NCBI GenBank assembly: GCA_018711625.1
Contig: DVID01000049.1
Span: forward strand, 1-43,294
Source: Candidatus Limicola stercorigallinarum
GTDB taxonomy: Bacteria > Actinomycetota > Coriobacteriia > Coriobacteriales > Coriobacteriaceae
Reading direction: 5' to 3'
DNA length: 43,294 bases
Shown here in pieces: positions 7,639-16,000 of the stretch. A model generated the notes under the pieces. The model saw only the letters and a list, made by a program, of their open reading frames with translations, made no database searches and was not told the origin of the DNA. A program made the position numbers and the translations under genes. The first letter of the stretch is position 1; each line of letters starts with the position of its first letter.

Positions 7639-9477
7639 ATGAACGGTATGGTGATCGTAGCGGTTGCAGCGGTGGTGCTTGTTGCCGGCTACCTCGTGTA
7701 TGGCCGTTGGCTGGCCAAGACCTGGGGCGTTGATGCCCAGGCGCTTACACCGGCGAAGCGCATGGAAGATGGTAAGAATTTCTCGCCGGCGTCGTGCTTT
7801 ACGGCGTTCTCGCATCAGTTTAGCTCCATCTGCGGCGCCGGCCCTGTTACGGGCACCATTGCGGCCATGATGTTTGGTTGGCTGCCGGTGCTTCTGTGGG
7901 TGCTTGTGGGTGGCATTTTCTTTGGTGCCGTGCACGACTTTGGGGCGCTCTACGCAAGCGTCAAGAACAATGGTAAGTCGCTCGCCCAGTTGATCGAGAA
8001 GTACATTGGGCGCACGGGCCGCAAGCTCTTCTTGCTCTTCAGCTGGTTGTTTACCATCATTGTCATCGCTGCGTTTGTGGATATGGTTGCAGGCACGTTC
8101 CAGGCAACCTTTGATGCCGCGGGTGCTGTGGATGCTTCTACTTCGTATGCAGGCGGCGCGGCGGGCACTATCTCGATTCTCTTTACCTTTGTTGCCATTG
8201 CCTTTGGCTGGGCAAGTCGTCGGTTTCAGTTGACGGGATGGCGCGAGCTGGCTGTTGCCGTGGTGCTCTTTGTGCTTATGTTTGCCGTGGGTATGCAGTT
8301 CCCGGTGTACTTGAACAAGTTTGGTTGGTTTGCCGTAATCACGGTGTATCTGCTCTTTGCTGCCGCCATGCCCATTCAGACGCTCAAGCAGCCGCGCGAT
8401 TACCTTACGAGCATCATGATGCTCGTTATGATTGGTTGCGCTGTAGTGGGTATCTTTGTGCTTGGGGCGGCTGGTCAGGCCACGATGGAAGCGCCTATGG
8501 TGGCCGATATCTCTGCCCTGGCCGAGAACGGCAGCTATTTGTTCCCCCTGCTCTTTGTGTCGGTAGCATGTGGCGCGCTTTCCGGTTTCCACAGCTTGGT
8601 TTCCACCAATACCTCGTCTAAGCAGGTGGAGAAGGAGCAGGACATGCTTCCCGTGGGCTATGGCGCCATGGTTCTCGAGTCTTTTGTGGGTGTTCTCGCC
8701 ATCGTGGTCGCTGCGATCATGTACACGCAGATCAACAGCACGGGCGCAGCCGGCGCTCTTCAGGGCACGCCGTTCCAGATTTTCTCACAGGGTGTTGCCC
8801 GCGGCATGACGGCCTTTGGCGTTGACGGAACGCTTGCCACCGTGTTCATGACTATGTGCGTATCGGCGTTGGCGCTTACCTCGGTGGATGCCGTGGCGCG
8901 CATCGGACGTCTCTCGTTCCAGGAGTTCTTTGCCAAGGGCGATGACGCTGCTGAGGACGTTGAGGCTGAGAATACGGGCGCAGCGAAGGTGTTCTCCAAC
9001 ACCTGGGTTGCTACGGTACTCACGTTGGCGTTGGGTCTGGCCCTTGCCTTTGGTGGCTACAACAACATTTGGCCACTCTTTGGTGCATCTAACCAGCTGC
9101 TGGGTGGCATGACCATGATTACGCTGGCAGTCTTTTGCAAGTGCACAGGCCGCAAGGGATTCATGCTGTACGTGCCCGTGGCATTCTTGCTGGCTTCCAC
9201 TTTCACTTCATTGGTGCAGAGCACCTTGGGCTGCATTTCGGCGCTTGCTGCATCTGGTACGGCGGTGATTGCCACCTCTGGTTTGCAGCTGGTGTTTGCC
9301 ATCCTGCTTATGGTGCTGGGCGTGATTGTGGCATACAACTGCCTGAAGGAGCTCTTCACTAAGGAGGCTGGCTCGCTTCCCGACGAGGAGCCTGAGTGGA
9401 CGCAGATGGGCCGTGCGCACTACGGCCATGGCGATACCGCGGATGCTCCGGCCGACGGCGCGTGGGAGCGCAGCTAG
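7639..9477 (+). CDS. cstA: CstA-family carbon starvation / peptide or pyruvate transporter
   Basis: A polytopic inner-membrane protein of about 612 residues with many hydrophobic segments. The family signature near the N-terminus is present: YGRWLAKTWGVD, LTPAKRMEDG, FSHQFSSICGAGPVTGTIAA and FFGAVHDFGALYASVKNNGKS. CstA relatives take up peptides or pyruvate, often during carbon limitation; the substrate here cannot be told. ATG 7639 matches the usual short N-terminus of the Gram-positive-type members. ATG 7627, placed 6 nt after GGGA (7617-7620), is an alternative. The C-terminal ~35 residues are hydrophilic and acidic. It is transcribed alone between its leader terminator and a terminator at 9534. 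Confidence 0.92.
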   Translation: MNGMVIVAVAAVVLVAGYLVYGRWLAKTWGVDAQALTPAKRMEDGKNFSPASCFTAFSHQFSSICGAGPVTGTIAAMMFGWLPVLLWVLVGGIFFGAVHDFGALYASVKNNGKSLAQLIEKYIGRTGRKLFLLFSWLFTIIVIAAFVDMVAGTFQATFDAAGAVDASTSYAGGAAGTISILFTFVAIAFGWASRRFQLTGWRELAVAVVLFVLMFAVGMQFPVYLNKFGWFAVITVYLLFAAAMPIQTLKQPRDYLTSIMMLVMIGCAVVGIFVLGAAGQATMEAPMVADISALAENGSYLFPLLFVSVACGALSGFHSLVSTNTSSKQVEKEQDMLPVGYGAMVLESFVGVLAIVVAAIMYTQINSTGAAGALQGTPFQIFSQGVARGMTAFGVDGTLATVFMTMCVSALALTSVDAVARIGRLSFQEFFAKGDDAAEDVEAENTGAAKVFSNTWVATVLTLALGLALAFGGYNNIWPLFGASNQLLGGMTMITLAVFCKCTGRKGFMLYVPVAFLLASTFTSLVQSTLGCISALAASGTAVIATSGLQLVFAILLMVLGVIVAYNCLKELFTKEAGSLPDEEPEWTQMGRAHYGHGDTADAPADGAWERS

Positions 9478-9533
9478 CAGTTTTCTGAGCGCGTAAAGCG
9501 TTGCTATTTGATGTGGGGTTCTCACTATGCACG

Positions 9534-9590
9534 GCCCTCTCTGCTGTGCGGGCTTGTTTCCGCTTGTGGCAGAGAGGGCTGTTGTGTTCT
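9534..9590 (+). terminator. Terminator of cstA
   Basis: An 11-bp perfect stem (9534-9544 with 9569-9579) encloses a smaller GCGG/CCGC hairpin and is followed by a T-rich tail (TGTTGTGTTCTT). It lies 57 bases after the cstA stop. Confidence 0.6.
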
Positions 9591-9765
9591 TGGCGGATTG
9601 GCGGCGTTCTCCGTTTTACAGGTTGTTAGGCTATACAGGTTATTCGCTGGGAAGTCTGAAAAAGATCGCTCTGGGTTTTGGCGCTTCCGTTACTATTCCG
9701 AGTTTTATGGCGCTTTACATCGAGTAGCAAGTCTGCTGTTCAGACTTTTGAAACGATGCATGGAT
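9591..9765. other. Intergenic, no supported gene
   Basis: I see no convincing gene here. A small inverted repeat AAGTCTG/CAGACTT (9729-9735 with 9741-9747) is followed by TTTT and could be a minor terminator. The short open frames overlapping it have no family resemblance or good ribosome site. Confidence 0.4.
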
Positions 9766-9818
9766 GAAAACAGCAGGGAGGGTGCAGCACTTGGTTTGTT
9801 CCCCCTGCTGTTTTCTTT
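9766..9818. terminator. Bidirectional terminator-like hairpin
   Basis: A 13-bp perfect stem (9766-9778 with 9803-9815) has AAAA on the left and TTTTC followed by TTT on the right, so it can end transcripts from either side. On the minus strand it follows the repeated tRNA-Gln tail. Confidence 0.6.
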
Positions 9819-10001
9819 GGCTGGAGCAGAGGGATTCCGTGTGCGGCTCGCCGCCCGCACCCGCTACGGGGCCTACGGCCCCTTGCGGCCCATGCTGGCA
9901 AAGGCGTTCCACGCTTTGCGCACCATGGGGCCTTTTCGGGTTCGAATCCCGGAGCGGGGCCCAAATATGCCCGGGCAACGAGCCCGGGCATCAACAATTA
10001 A
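9818..10001 (-). repeat. tRNA-Gln trailer element with inverted T-arm and repeated tRNA tail
   Basis: Read on the minus strand after tRNA-Gln: a terminator hairpin; an inverted copy of the tRNA's T-arm (plus strand GGGTTCGAATCCC, 9938-9950, matching tRNA positions 10015-10027); a variable hairpin (about 9898-9925); a GGGGCC/GGCCCC hairpin (9868-9882); then a second copy of the tRNA 3' end. That copy (9818-9837) matches 19 of 20 bases of 10002-10021, a period of 184 nt. The same order of parts follows both tRNA-Leu genes in the window. No protein is encoded. Confidence 0.75.
9968..9990 (-). terminator. Terminator-like hairpin after tRNA-Gln
   Basis: TGCCCGGGC (9968-9976) pairs perfectly with GCCCGGGCA (9982-9990) around a 5-nt loop. 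On the minus strand it begins 11 nt after the CCA of tRNA-Gln and is followed by TATTTGG, a weak T tract. Confidence 0.5.
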
Positions 10002-10075
10002 TGGCTGGGGCAGAGGGATTCGAACCCCCGTAACCGGCACCAAAAACCGGGGTCCTGCCGCTGGACGATGCCCCA
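10002..10075 (-). tRNA. tRNA-Gln (anticodon TTG)
   Basis: The minus strand reads a full cloverleaf: acceptor TGGGGCA pairing with TGCCCCA, discriminator G and an encoded CCA (10002-10004). The anticodon loop is TTTTGGT with anticodon TTG. The T-arm is GGGGG, TTCGAAT, CCCTC. A TACACT box lies upstream on the minus strand. It is followed by a terminator hairpin and the trailer repeat described separately. Confidence 0.95.
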
Positions 10076-10123
10076 TTATCACATCGTTGCCGCATTACCG
10101 CGGCACGACAGCTCAAAGTGTAC

Positions 10124-11026
10124 CTAATCGCTCAGCGCATCGCAAACGCCATCGAGTAGCATAATCGCTAAACCCTGAGCATCGCTCGCGGTGAACGACC
10201 CGTACTGCGTCATGCCCGTTAGCTCAATGCGCAGATGTGCAGGGCGGCTAACTGCAGCCACAAGCGCGGTGTGAATGCGCTGTGACACGTTCACGCACTC
10301 GGCAAGCACAATGGTCGCACGAGGAGCAGCGTCCTCTGGCAGTGGCTCGCTTGCAATTTCCAAAACCACATCAACATCTCCGGGAACCTCGCGGTCGCAC
10401 AGCTGCATACCACTCGCATCGGTAGTGGCCGAAGCAATGTTCCACATGCGCGATGCCACATTGCGCGCGATGGGGTCCTCTCCCACCACGGCAATCCGAT
10501 AGCGCTCGAGCACGCTTGCTGCGCGCGCAAAGCCAGTACGCAGCTCAGAGCTGCTCACCGAGGGCTTGCCTTCCCATACGTGGCGCAGGCGATTGAAATA
10601 GCTAAAGGTGTCGTTGAAGGCCATGCCGTCGGCAAAAAGCCCCACATTTTCCTGGAACTGCTGTAGCGCCGCCTCGGTGTGCGGCCCAAAGTAACCATCT
10701 GCCTCACCGCAGGAAAAACCCAGCGCATTAAGGGCGTGCTGCAGCTCCAACACGTCGGCACCGTGGAAATTGGGCAGGCGCAGGTACAGCGTGCGATCGC
10801 CCAAATGATAAGAAGCGTCCACCAGCTTGCTCCAGCAGGCAATGTCCACCGCGTCATCCACGGCCAAGCCCTGGTCCACACGGAACCGACGCACAGCCGC
10901 AGTGGTCGATGCACCAAACTCCTGCTGCTCAAGTTCAGTGGCATCAATACCATATCCTAAGTTGGCCAAACGTGCCTGCACGTCCTCGACGGCCGGCCCC
11001 CGCATTCCTGCAACAATCGGCTCCAT
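10124..11026 (-). CDS. Peptidoglycan-binding-domain protein with degenerate amidase-like C-terminus
   Basis: A 300-residue cytoplasmic-looking protein with no signal peptide. Two PG_binding_1 repeats occupy the first half: GPAVEDVQARLANLGYGID with AVRRFRVDQGLAVDD, and ADVLELQHALNALGFSCG with YFGPHTEAALQQFQE. The second half (about 165-300) reads like a worn amidase_3 fold: NVASRMWNIAS, VVLEIASEP, RIHTALVAAV, LRIELTGMTQ, then SDAQGLAIMLLDG. The zinc-binding HGG and Glu of active amidases are absent. That overall plan recalls mycobacterial CwlM, a non-catalytic regulator of MurA; the comparison is inference from layout only. ATG 11026 follows a GGGAAGGGAA ribosome site. Confidence 0.75.
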   Translation of the reverse strand: MEPIVAGMRGPAVEDVQARLANLGYGIDATELEQQEFGASTTAAVRRFRVDQGLAVDDAVDIACWSKLVDASYHLGDRTLYLRLPNFHGADVLELQHALNALGFSCGEADGYFGPHTEAALQQFQENVGLFADGMAFNDTFSYFNRLRHVWEGKPSVSSSELRTGFARAASVLERYRIAVVGEDPIARNVASRMWNIASATTDASGMQLCDREVPGDVDVVLEIASEPLPEDAAPRATIVLAECVNVSQRIHTALVAAVSRPAHLRIELTGMTQYGSFTASDAQGLAIMLLDGVCDALSD

Positions 11027-11272
11027 GCGGTTCCCTTCCCTTATTGCATGCGCCGCACACGCAGCGCGCATCGTCGTTGATCCCTTATAGTCTAGCAAGA
11101 CACCCCACCAACGGTGCGAACGGTGCGTCTCGGGCCCAACAGTTCAAAGAAAGATTACGTTCGCATGGGGCTAGGAGTTGTTCACAAGGCGGGTCATAGG
11201 CAGCTGCTTGTTTATGCCCACGCGTGCTCAAGGAAATAGGTTAGGTTTGAAATGAGGTGTCCCAGGCGTTAA

Positions 11273-11346
11273 TGGGGTACCGCCCAGCGGCGGGACTCCG
11301 GTTTTTGGTGCCGGTGATAGGGGTTCGAATCCCTTTGTTCCAGTCA
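11273..11346 (+). tRNA. tRNA-Gln-like second copy (anticodon TTG), possibly degenerate
   Basis: 74 bases on the plus strand fold like the tRNA-Gln at 10002-10075. The acceptor TGGGGTA pairs with TGTTCCA using two G-T pairs and one T-G pair. The anticodon stem and loop are the same, with anticodon TTG. The T-arm AGGGG, TTCGAAT, CCCTT is intact. The 3' end reads TCA instead of CCA, and I see no clear promoter or terminator. It could need CCA repair, or be a decaying copy. It also lacks the trailer element found after the other tRNAs. Confidence 0.65.
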
Positions 11347-11383
11347 ATGGAAAGAGCGGCTCGGATACGCAATGCGATTTGGT

Positions 11384-11538
11384 CAACCAAAAACTATTCG
11401 ATTTGTTGCAGTTTGAGGCTGACCTTCAAAATACACGGCCAAAGCCTGACGCTGTGACCTGCGCTTATGTTCCACGCGAAGACCGGTCTACTCGGAGGGT
11501 GCACTTTAATCTGCAACTAATCGAAAAGTTTTTGGTTG
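11384..11538. repeat. Long-hairpin element, copy 1
   Basis: A 28-base left arm (11384-11411, starting CAACCAAAAACTATTCG) is the inverted complement of the right arm (11511-11538) at 26 of 28 positions, leaving a 99-nt centre. The centre aligns with that of the element at 37385-37527 (shared GACC..CAAAATAC, ACCTG.G.TT.TGTT and GACC.G.CTACT..GAGGGT-like blocks), while the arms of the two have unrelated sequence. Inside, ACCTTC can pair with GAGGGT. It lies 37 bp after the tRNA-Gln-like gene and encodes no protein. Confidence 0.75.
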
Positions 11539-12027
11539 GGTATGCGCCGAGGTGGTCCCGTCGTCCCCGGCGGCTTCTTGCGTCGCGTTTCGTAACAGTA
11601 TCTCTTGCTTTCTACGGGATGCATGACGCACCAAAGCGTGAGACAAGCTAAGGGCAAGTCTACCGGGAACGTCCTCGCAATGCTATCGACGCATTCTTCG
11701 TAGCGGCGTGCGCATCGCAGCCGACGTGGAATGCCTCAGTCCTAACTAAGGAACGTGGCAGGTCAGACGTGGTGAAATGTATTGTCTGCTTCTGTATGCT
11801 GCCGTCGACTGCATGATGTCGCGAACGACTCTGTTGTCCGGCGCATTCTGATTTTTCTTCTTATGCCCGAATCGAATCCATTCCGATCCTAGCCTGAACG
11901 GGGTCATATGGGACATTTTGGGCCGGGGTCGTACAAGACCGCGTTCACTCCAGACACCAACACGGCTTGAGGGCATAATCGCTCGCCACGGAACTGCTGG
12001 GAGCGGGTTACTCTGGCCAATGCTTCC
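11539..12027. other. Intergenic stretch, nothing recognised
   Basis: About 490 bases without a gene I can support. Open frames here are short, lack ribosome sites and show no family resemblance. A loose inverted repeat TTATGCCC (about 11862) with GGGCATAA (about 11972) is the only structure noted. With 11100-11270, which is also empty, it makes this the least coding part of the window. Confidence 0.5.
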
Positions 12028-13035
12028 CTAGCTCAACCGCTCCACGAAGAAATCGGCCATGGCAAGCAAAAGCTTGCGACATGTGGCATCAAGCTCAACA
12101 TGAGCGAGCGTGTTCTTGGCGCGCGTGACGAGCGTACACGCGTAGTTGTGAGCAAAGGCGAGCGACCCTGTTTGCTCAAAAAGCTCAAGCGTGCGGGCGA
12201 GTTGTGCGGGGTCGCTTGTGTGAGCGCCCAGCAGCCGCTCGACCTCGTCGTGTACCGCAGGGTTTTCAAGGGCATGTACCGCTACAAGCGTGCGCTTACC
12301 CTCGGTGATGTCGCTCAGGTGATCTTTATCGTGGGCGTCTCCCACCAGATTGAGCAGGTCGTCTTGGATCTGGAATGCCAGGCCGCAGTCGAGGCCAAAC
12401 GAGCGCAGGGCTTCAATCTGCTCCTCGCTACCACCGCCTGCAATGGCGCCACAGACAAGCGGCACTGCCCCCGAGTAGTGGGCAGTCTTGAGCGTGGCCA
12501 TGGCAAGATAATCGTTAACCGTGATGTCAAAGCGCCTGTCGCGCGCCCAGCCCAGATCAAGCGCTTGACCCTCCACGGTGCGCTGCATCATGGCAACCAG
12601 CTCAGAGAGTATACGCAGCTTGCGGGCATCATCGAGCGTGGCGTCGTCCAGCACGGCGGAGGTGACCAGGGTGAGTGCATAGTCGCCACAGTTAATTGCG
12701 GGCCCCACCGTCTCGGTTATGTGCAGACAGGGCTTACCGCGGCGCAGCTTGCCGTTGTCGGCAATGTCGTCGTGGATAAGCGCTGCGGACTGAAAGTGCT
12801 CAATCGCCGCCGCGGCACTTCGGGCTTGTTCTGCCGATCCGCCTACCGCACGCGCAGCCAGGAGGCATATGAGCGGCCGGTGGCGCTTGCCGCCATTGCT
12901 GGAGAAGGCCCGGAGCGGTGCATAGAGGTAGCTCTCAAGGTCGTCTCGGTCGGTTTTCTCACGGAAAAACGAGTCCAGATACTCCTCAAGGTCACCATGA
13001 TGTTCGGCAAGATACGCGGCAAAAAGATTGGCCAC
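12028..13035 (-). CDS. Polyprenyl (geranylgeranyl-type) diphosphate synthase
   Basis: Trans-isoprenyl diphosphate synthase that condenses IPP with allylic diphosphates. GKRHRP (residues 49-54) binds IPP, and the first Asp-rich motif is DDIAD (89-93). The second region reads FQIQDDLLNLVGD, with Asn where the last Asp of DDxxD usually stands; this occurs in some family members. KTAHYSG and the DITEGKRT segment are also typical. Product chain length cannot be fixed from sequence. GTG 13035 is chosen because AAAGGA lies 5 nt upstream on the minus strand (13041-13046); this gives 335 residues. It sits 151 bp downstream of galE on the same strand. Confidence 0.9.
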   Translation of the reverse strand: MANLFAAYLAEHHGDLEEYLDSFFREKTDRDDLESYLYAPLRAFSSNGGKRHRPLICLLAARAVGGSAEQARSAAAAIEHFQSAALIHDDIADNGKLRRGKPCLHITETVGPAINCGDYALTLVTSAVLDDATLDDARKLRILSELVAMMQRTVEGQALDLGWARDRRFDITVNDYLAMATLKTAHYSGAVPLVCGAIAGGGSEEQIEALRSFGLDCGLAFQIQDDLLNLVGDAHDKDHLSDITEGKRTLVAVHALENPAVHDEVERLLGAHTSDPAQLARTLELFEQTGSLAFAHNYACTLVTRAKNTLAHVELDATCRKLLLAMADFFVERLS

Positions 13036-13186
13036 AATAGTCCTTTCATAAGCAGCTGCGGGGCTTGCCGCTCGGTACGGCATTGCCCCGCAGTAATCGT
13101 AGCGTATGTGTTGCTGCGTTGTGCCAAACGCACGAATGTCACGCGAACATCGCAGGCAGCAGCGGCTATGCTACAACACCCAAGCG

Positions 13187-14281
13187 TTATGCATCGGCGC
13201 TCGTGTCTACAGCTTCTTCCTCATGGGCGGTGGCGAAGCCGTCCGGGTTCATGGACTGCCAGTTCCACGAGTCACGGCACATGTCTTCGATGGTGTACTC
13301 TGCAGTCCAGCCCATCTCTTCATGGGCCTTAGCGGCATCGCACCAGTTGGCCGCAATGTCACCGTCGCGGCGTGGACAAATCTTATACGGCAGCTCGTGG
13401 CCGCAGGCGCGTTCGAAAGCGTGGATCACGTCAAGCACTGAGGAGCCCGTGCCGGTGCCCAGGTTAAAGATGCCTACCTCTTCACGGCCGTTCATCCATT
13501 CAAGCGCCGAAACATGGCCGCGCGCCAGGTCGACAACATGGATGTAGTCGCGCACGCCTGTGCCATCGGGGGTGGGGTAGTCGTCGCCATACACGCTCAC
13601 AAACGGGCGCTTGCCCACGGCCACCTGCGCCACATAGGGCACGAGATTGTTGGGGATACCCTTGGGGTCTTCGCCAATCAGGCCCGAAGGATGGGCACCG
13701 ATGGGGTTGAAGTAGCGCAGCAGCACAACGTTCCACGACGGGTCGGCCGTGTGCAGGTCCATAAGAATCTGCTCGATCATCCACTTGGTCCAGCCATACG
13801 GATTGGTGGCGGGCTTTTTGGGATCTTGCTCCGTTACAGGCGGATGGTCCGGGTCGCCGTACACGGTTGAGGAGCTCGAGAAGATGATCGAGGTGCAACC
13901 GTGCTCGCGCATAACGTCGCAGAGCGTGAGGGTGCTGCCGATGTTGTTGTGGTAATACTCGAGCGGTTTGTGCACGCTTTCACCCACGGCCTTAAAGCCG
14001 GCGAAGTGAATCACGCGGTCGATGTGGTGAGCATCAAAAATGCGCTCAAGGGCAGGGCGGTCGAGGATATTGGCCTCGTAGAAGGTGAGGTTGCGTGCTG
14101 CCTCATCGCCCACAATAAGCTTGATGCGGTCAATGGCGACGGGGCTCGAGTTTGAGAGGTCGTCTACCACAACAACTTGGTAGCCGCGGCTGAGCAGCTC
14201 AACTACGGTGTGAGAGCCAATAAAGCCGGCACCGCCGGTAACAAGTACGCAGGTTTCACTAGGGGAAAGTGCTTGTGACAT
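13187..14281 (-). CDS. galE: UDP-glucose 4-epimerase
   Basis: NAD-dependent short-chain dehydrogenase-type epimerase that interconverts UDP-glucose and UDP-galactose, for galactose use or surface polysaccharide. The NAD-binding TGGAGFIGSH is at residues 15-24. HFAGFKAVGESVHKP, SSSSTVYG, the catalytic NPYGWTK (YxxxK) and LLRYFNPIGAH follow as in GalE. The length of 364 includes a short acidic C-terminal tail. ATG 14281 follows AAAGGAG with 5-nt spacing. The -10-like box TATACT at 14319-14314 suggests its own promoter. Confidence 0.95.
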   Translation of the reverse strand: MSQALSPSETCVLVTGGAGFIGSHTVVELLSRGYQVVVVDDLSNSSPVAIDRIKLIVGDEAARNLTFYEANILDRPALERIFDAHHIDRVIHFAGFKAVGESVHKPLEYYHNNIGSTLTLCDVMREHGCTSIIFSSSSTVYGDPDHPPVTEQDPKKPATNPYGWTKWMIEQILMDLHTADPSWNVVLLRYFNPIGAHPSGLIGEDPKGIPNNLVPYVAQVAVGKRPFVSVYGDDYPTPDGTGVRDYIHVVDLARGHVSALEWMNGREEVGIFNLGTGTGSSVLDVIHAFERACGHELPYKICPRRDGDIAANWCDAAKAHEEMGWTAEYTIEDMCRDSWNWQSMNPDGFATAHEEEAVDTSADA

Positions 14282-14313
14282 AAGAGCTCCTTTCGGGAGG
14301 TTGAATCGCGACA

Positions 14314-14319
14314 AGTATA
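14314..14319 (-). promoter_or_regulatory. -10 box of the galE promoter
   Basis: TATACT on the minus strand lies 32 bp before the galE ATG. No good -35 is visible at the expected spacing, so this is tentative. Confidence 0.35.
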
Positions 14320-14590
14320 GCGCACGGGTTTTTTGGCCCAGGGGTGCTTCCCTGGAAGGTAACAGACGGCGGAGCAACGGCGGGAAGTGCTGGTTTTAGC
14401 CCGACCGAACCGTTTAGGGGCGCTTGGATCACGCTGGCATGTTGTTGTGGACGCGGCCTGGCGCTTGCTGCGCTTCAAATGATGCGTGCAAACCGATGTG
14501 GAAAATACGCCATGCGGCGTGAACTACGCTATTCTTATATCAACGACAGTCGGGCGACGACATATAACCACACACTAAACGGAGCCATGT

Positions 14591-15901
14591 ATGTCTCACA
14601 CCACACCGCGGCATTCAGCCGAAGCCCCTCAGCATACGCAGGGCACTTCTTCGCGTCAGCAGGATACCGTGCTGAGCGCACTGCACCAGATGGAACTTAC
14701 TCGCCGAGATGCTCTTAAGGCGCTGTTCGCAGCCGTGGGCGCGGCCACGCTGTTTGGCAGCCCCATTGCGGCGCTTGCCGAGCCGCAGGCAACGCAGGAG
14801 ACCCTGAATGCCCTGAGCGATGCTCAGGCCAAATACGACGAGGTCAAGCAGCAGCTTGACGATATCGCCGCTCAGTACCAAGAGCTGAGCAAAAAGCAGA
14901 GCGAGACGCTGAGCCAGATCGAAGACGTTCAGGACAAGATCGACGAGAAGCAAGAGCAGATCGACGATACCCAGGAAGAGATTGAGGCAAAGCAAGAGGA
15001 GCTTGAGGAGAAGCAAGAGTACCTTGCTGCGCGCGTGGCCTCAAACTACAAGGCGGGTGGCACGAGCGCGCTGTCGCTTTTGCTCTCGTCCACGTCGTTC
15101 AACGAGCTCATCTCTAATGCGTACTATCTCGATAAGATCAACGAGAGCGATCAGCGTGCCATCGAGGAAGTTCATCGCATCCAGGAGGAGCTGGCCGAGG
15201 AGAAGCGTGCGCTCGAAGATCAAAAGGCCGAGCTTGAGCAGCAGAAGTCGCAGCTTGAGACGCTGAAAGACCAGCAAGCTCAGCAGCTTTCGGACATGCA
15301 AGACAAGCAGGCCGAGGTCCAAGAAGTGCTGAACGGCCTTGATCAGGACGTGAAAGACCTCATGGCACAGCGCGATGCCGAGATTTTGGCAGCCGCCCAG
15401 GCAGAGGCTGAAGCGGCACGTGAGCGCGAGGAAGCGGCAAAGAAGCAGCAACAAACGGGCGGCGGTGCAACCAACATCCCCGAGGTGGGAAGCGGCCAGG
15501 ATTACAACGCGGCAAGTGCTGCCCAGAAGAAGATCGTGAATTCGTGCTACTACACCCCCTCGCCGGGTGCTAACTACTGCGCCGCGTGGGTGAGCCACGT
15601 GTTCCGCAATGCTGGTTTTGGCCGTGTGTACGGCAACGCGAACGATATGTACAACAATTGGTGCACCAGCTCGCGTAAGGCAGACCTGCAGGTGGGCATG
15701 ATCATTGCTGTGTCCACATACAGCAAAAACTACGCCGGGCGCGTGTGGGGCCATGTGGGCATCTACATTGGCGACAACAAGATCATGGAGAACATCGGCT
15801 TCATCAACACGAACAACCTGGATTCGTGGATTCGCTACTACGGTGATACCGTGTCTCCGCGTTGGGGCTGGGCAAACGGCATCAACCTAGCAAGTCAGTA
15901 G
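14591..15901 (+). CDS. Secreted coiled-coil peptidoglycan hydrolase (PcsB/CwlO-like) with CHAP/NlpC-type domain
   Basis: An exported cell-wall hydrolase of 436 residues. A Tat-like signal (LTRRDALKALFAAVGAA, Arg pair 38-39) ends at ALA near residue 63. Residues about 70-290 form two long Glu/Gln/Lys-rich coiled coils, as in PcsB and CwlO. After a Gly-rich linker the C-terminal domain holds the likely catalytic Cys in NYCAAWVSHVF (near 329) and His in VWGHVGIYIG (near 386). This resembles CHAP or NlpC/P60 cysteine peptidases; I cannot separate the two firmly. PcsB/CwlO-type enzymes are often controlled by FtsEX, which is not in the window. ATG 14591 follows GGAG by 6 nt; an internal ATG just before the Arg pair is an alternative. 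Confidence 0.85.
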   Translation: MSHTTPRHSAEAPQHTQGTSSRQQDTVLSALHQMELTRRDALKALFAAVGAATLFGSPIAALAEPQATQETLNALSDAQAKYDEVKQQLDDIAAQYQELSKKQSETLSQIEDVQDKIDEKQEQIDDTQEEIEAKQEELEEKQEYLAARVASNYKAGGTSALSLLLSSTSFNELISNAYYLDKINESDQRAIEEVHRIQEELAEEKRALEDQKAELEQQKSQLETLKDQQAQQLSDMQDKQAEVQEVLNGLDQDVKDLMAQRDAEILAAAQAEAEAAREREEAAKKQQQTGGGATNIPEVGSGQDYNAASAAQKKIVNSCYYTPSPGANYCAAWVSHVFRNAGFGRVYGNANDMYNNWCTSSRKADLQVGMIIAVSTYSKNYAGRVWGHVGIYIGDNKIMENIGFINTNNLDSWIRYYGDTVSPRWGWANGINLASQ

Positions 15902-16000
15902 CGGGCGACGCTGCTGGAATCATCTCACTTGAGGGTGAGCGGCGGGGTTGTTGAGTTGCGATGAGGCTGTTCCACGGTAGCGTTTGAGTAGTCGCTCGCG

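Noticed and set aside
9653-9747. Weak inverted repeat AAGTCTGAA/TTCAGACTT considered as a fourth long-hairpin element
   Set aside because: Only 9 bp, and the centre does not share the conserved blocks convincingly.
9508-10164. 218-residue plus-strand frame
   Set aside because: It runs through a terminator, the tRNA trailer repeat and tRNA-Gln, so it cannot be a real protein.
11100-12027. Gene-poor region considered as a mobile island or prophage remnant
   Set aside because: No integrase, transposase or phage motif in any frame; only a tRNA-like gene and one hairpin element are supported.
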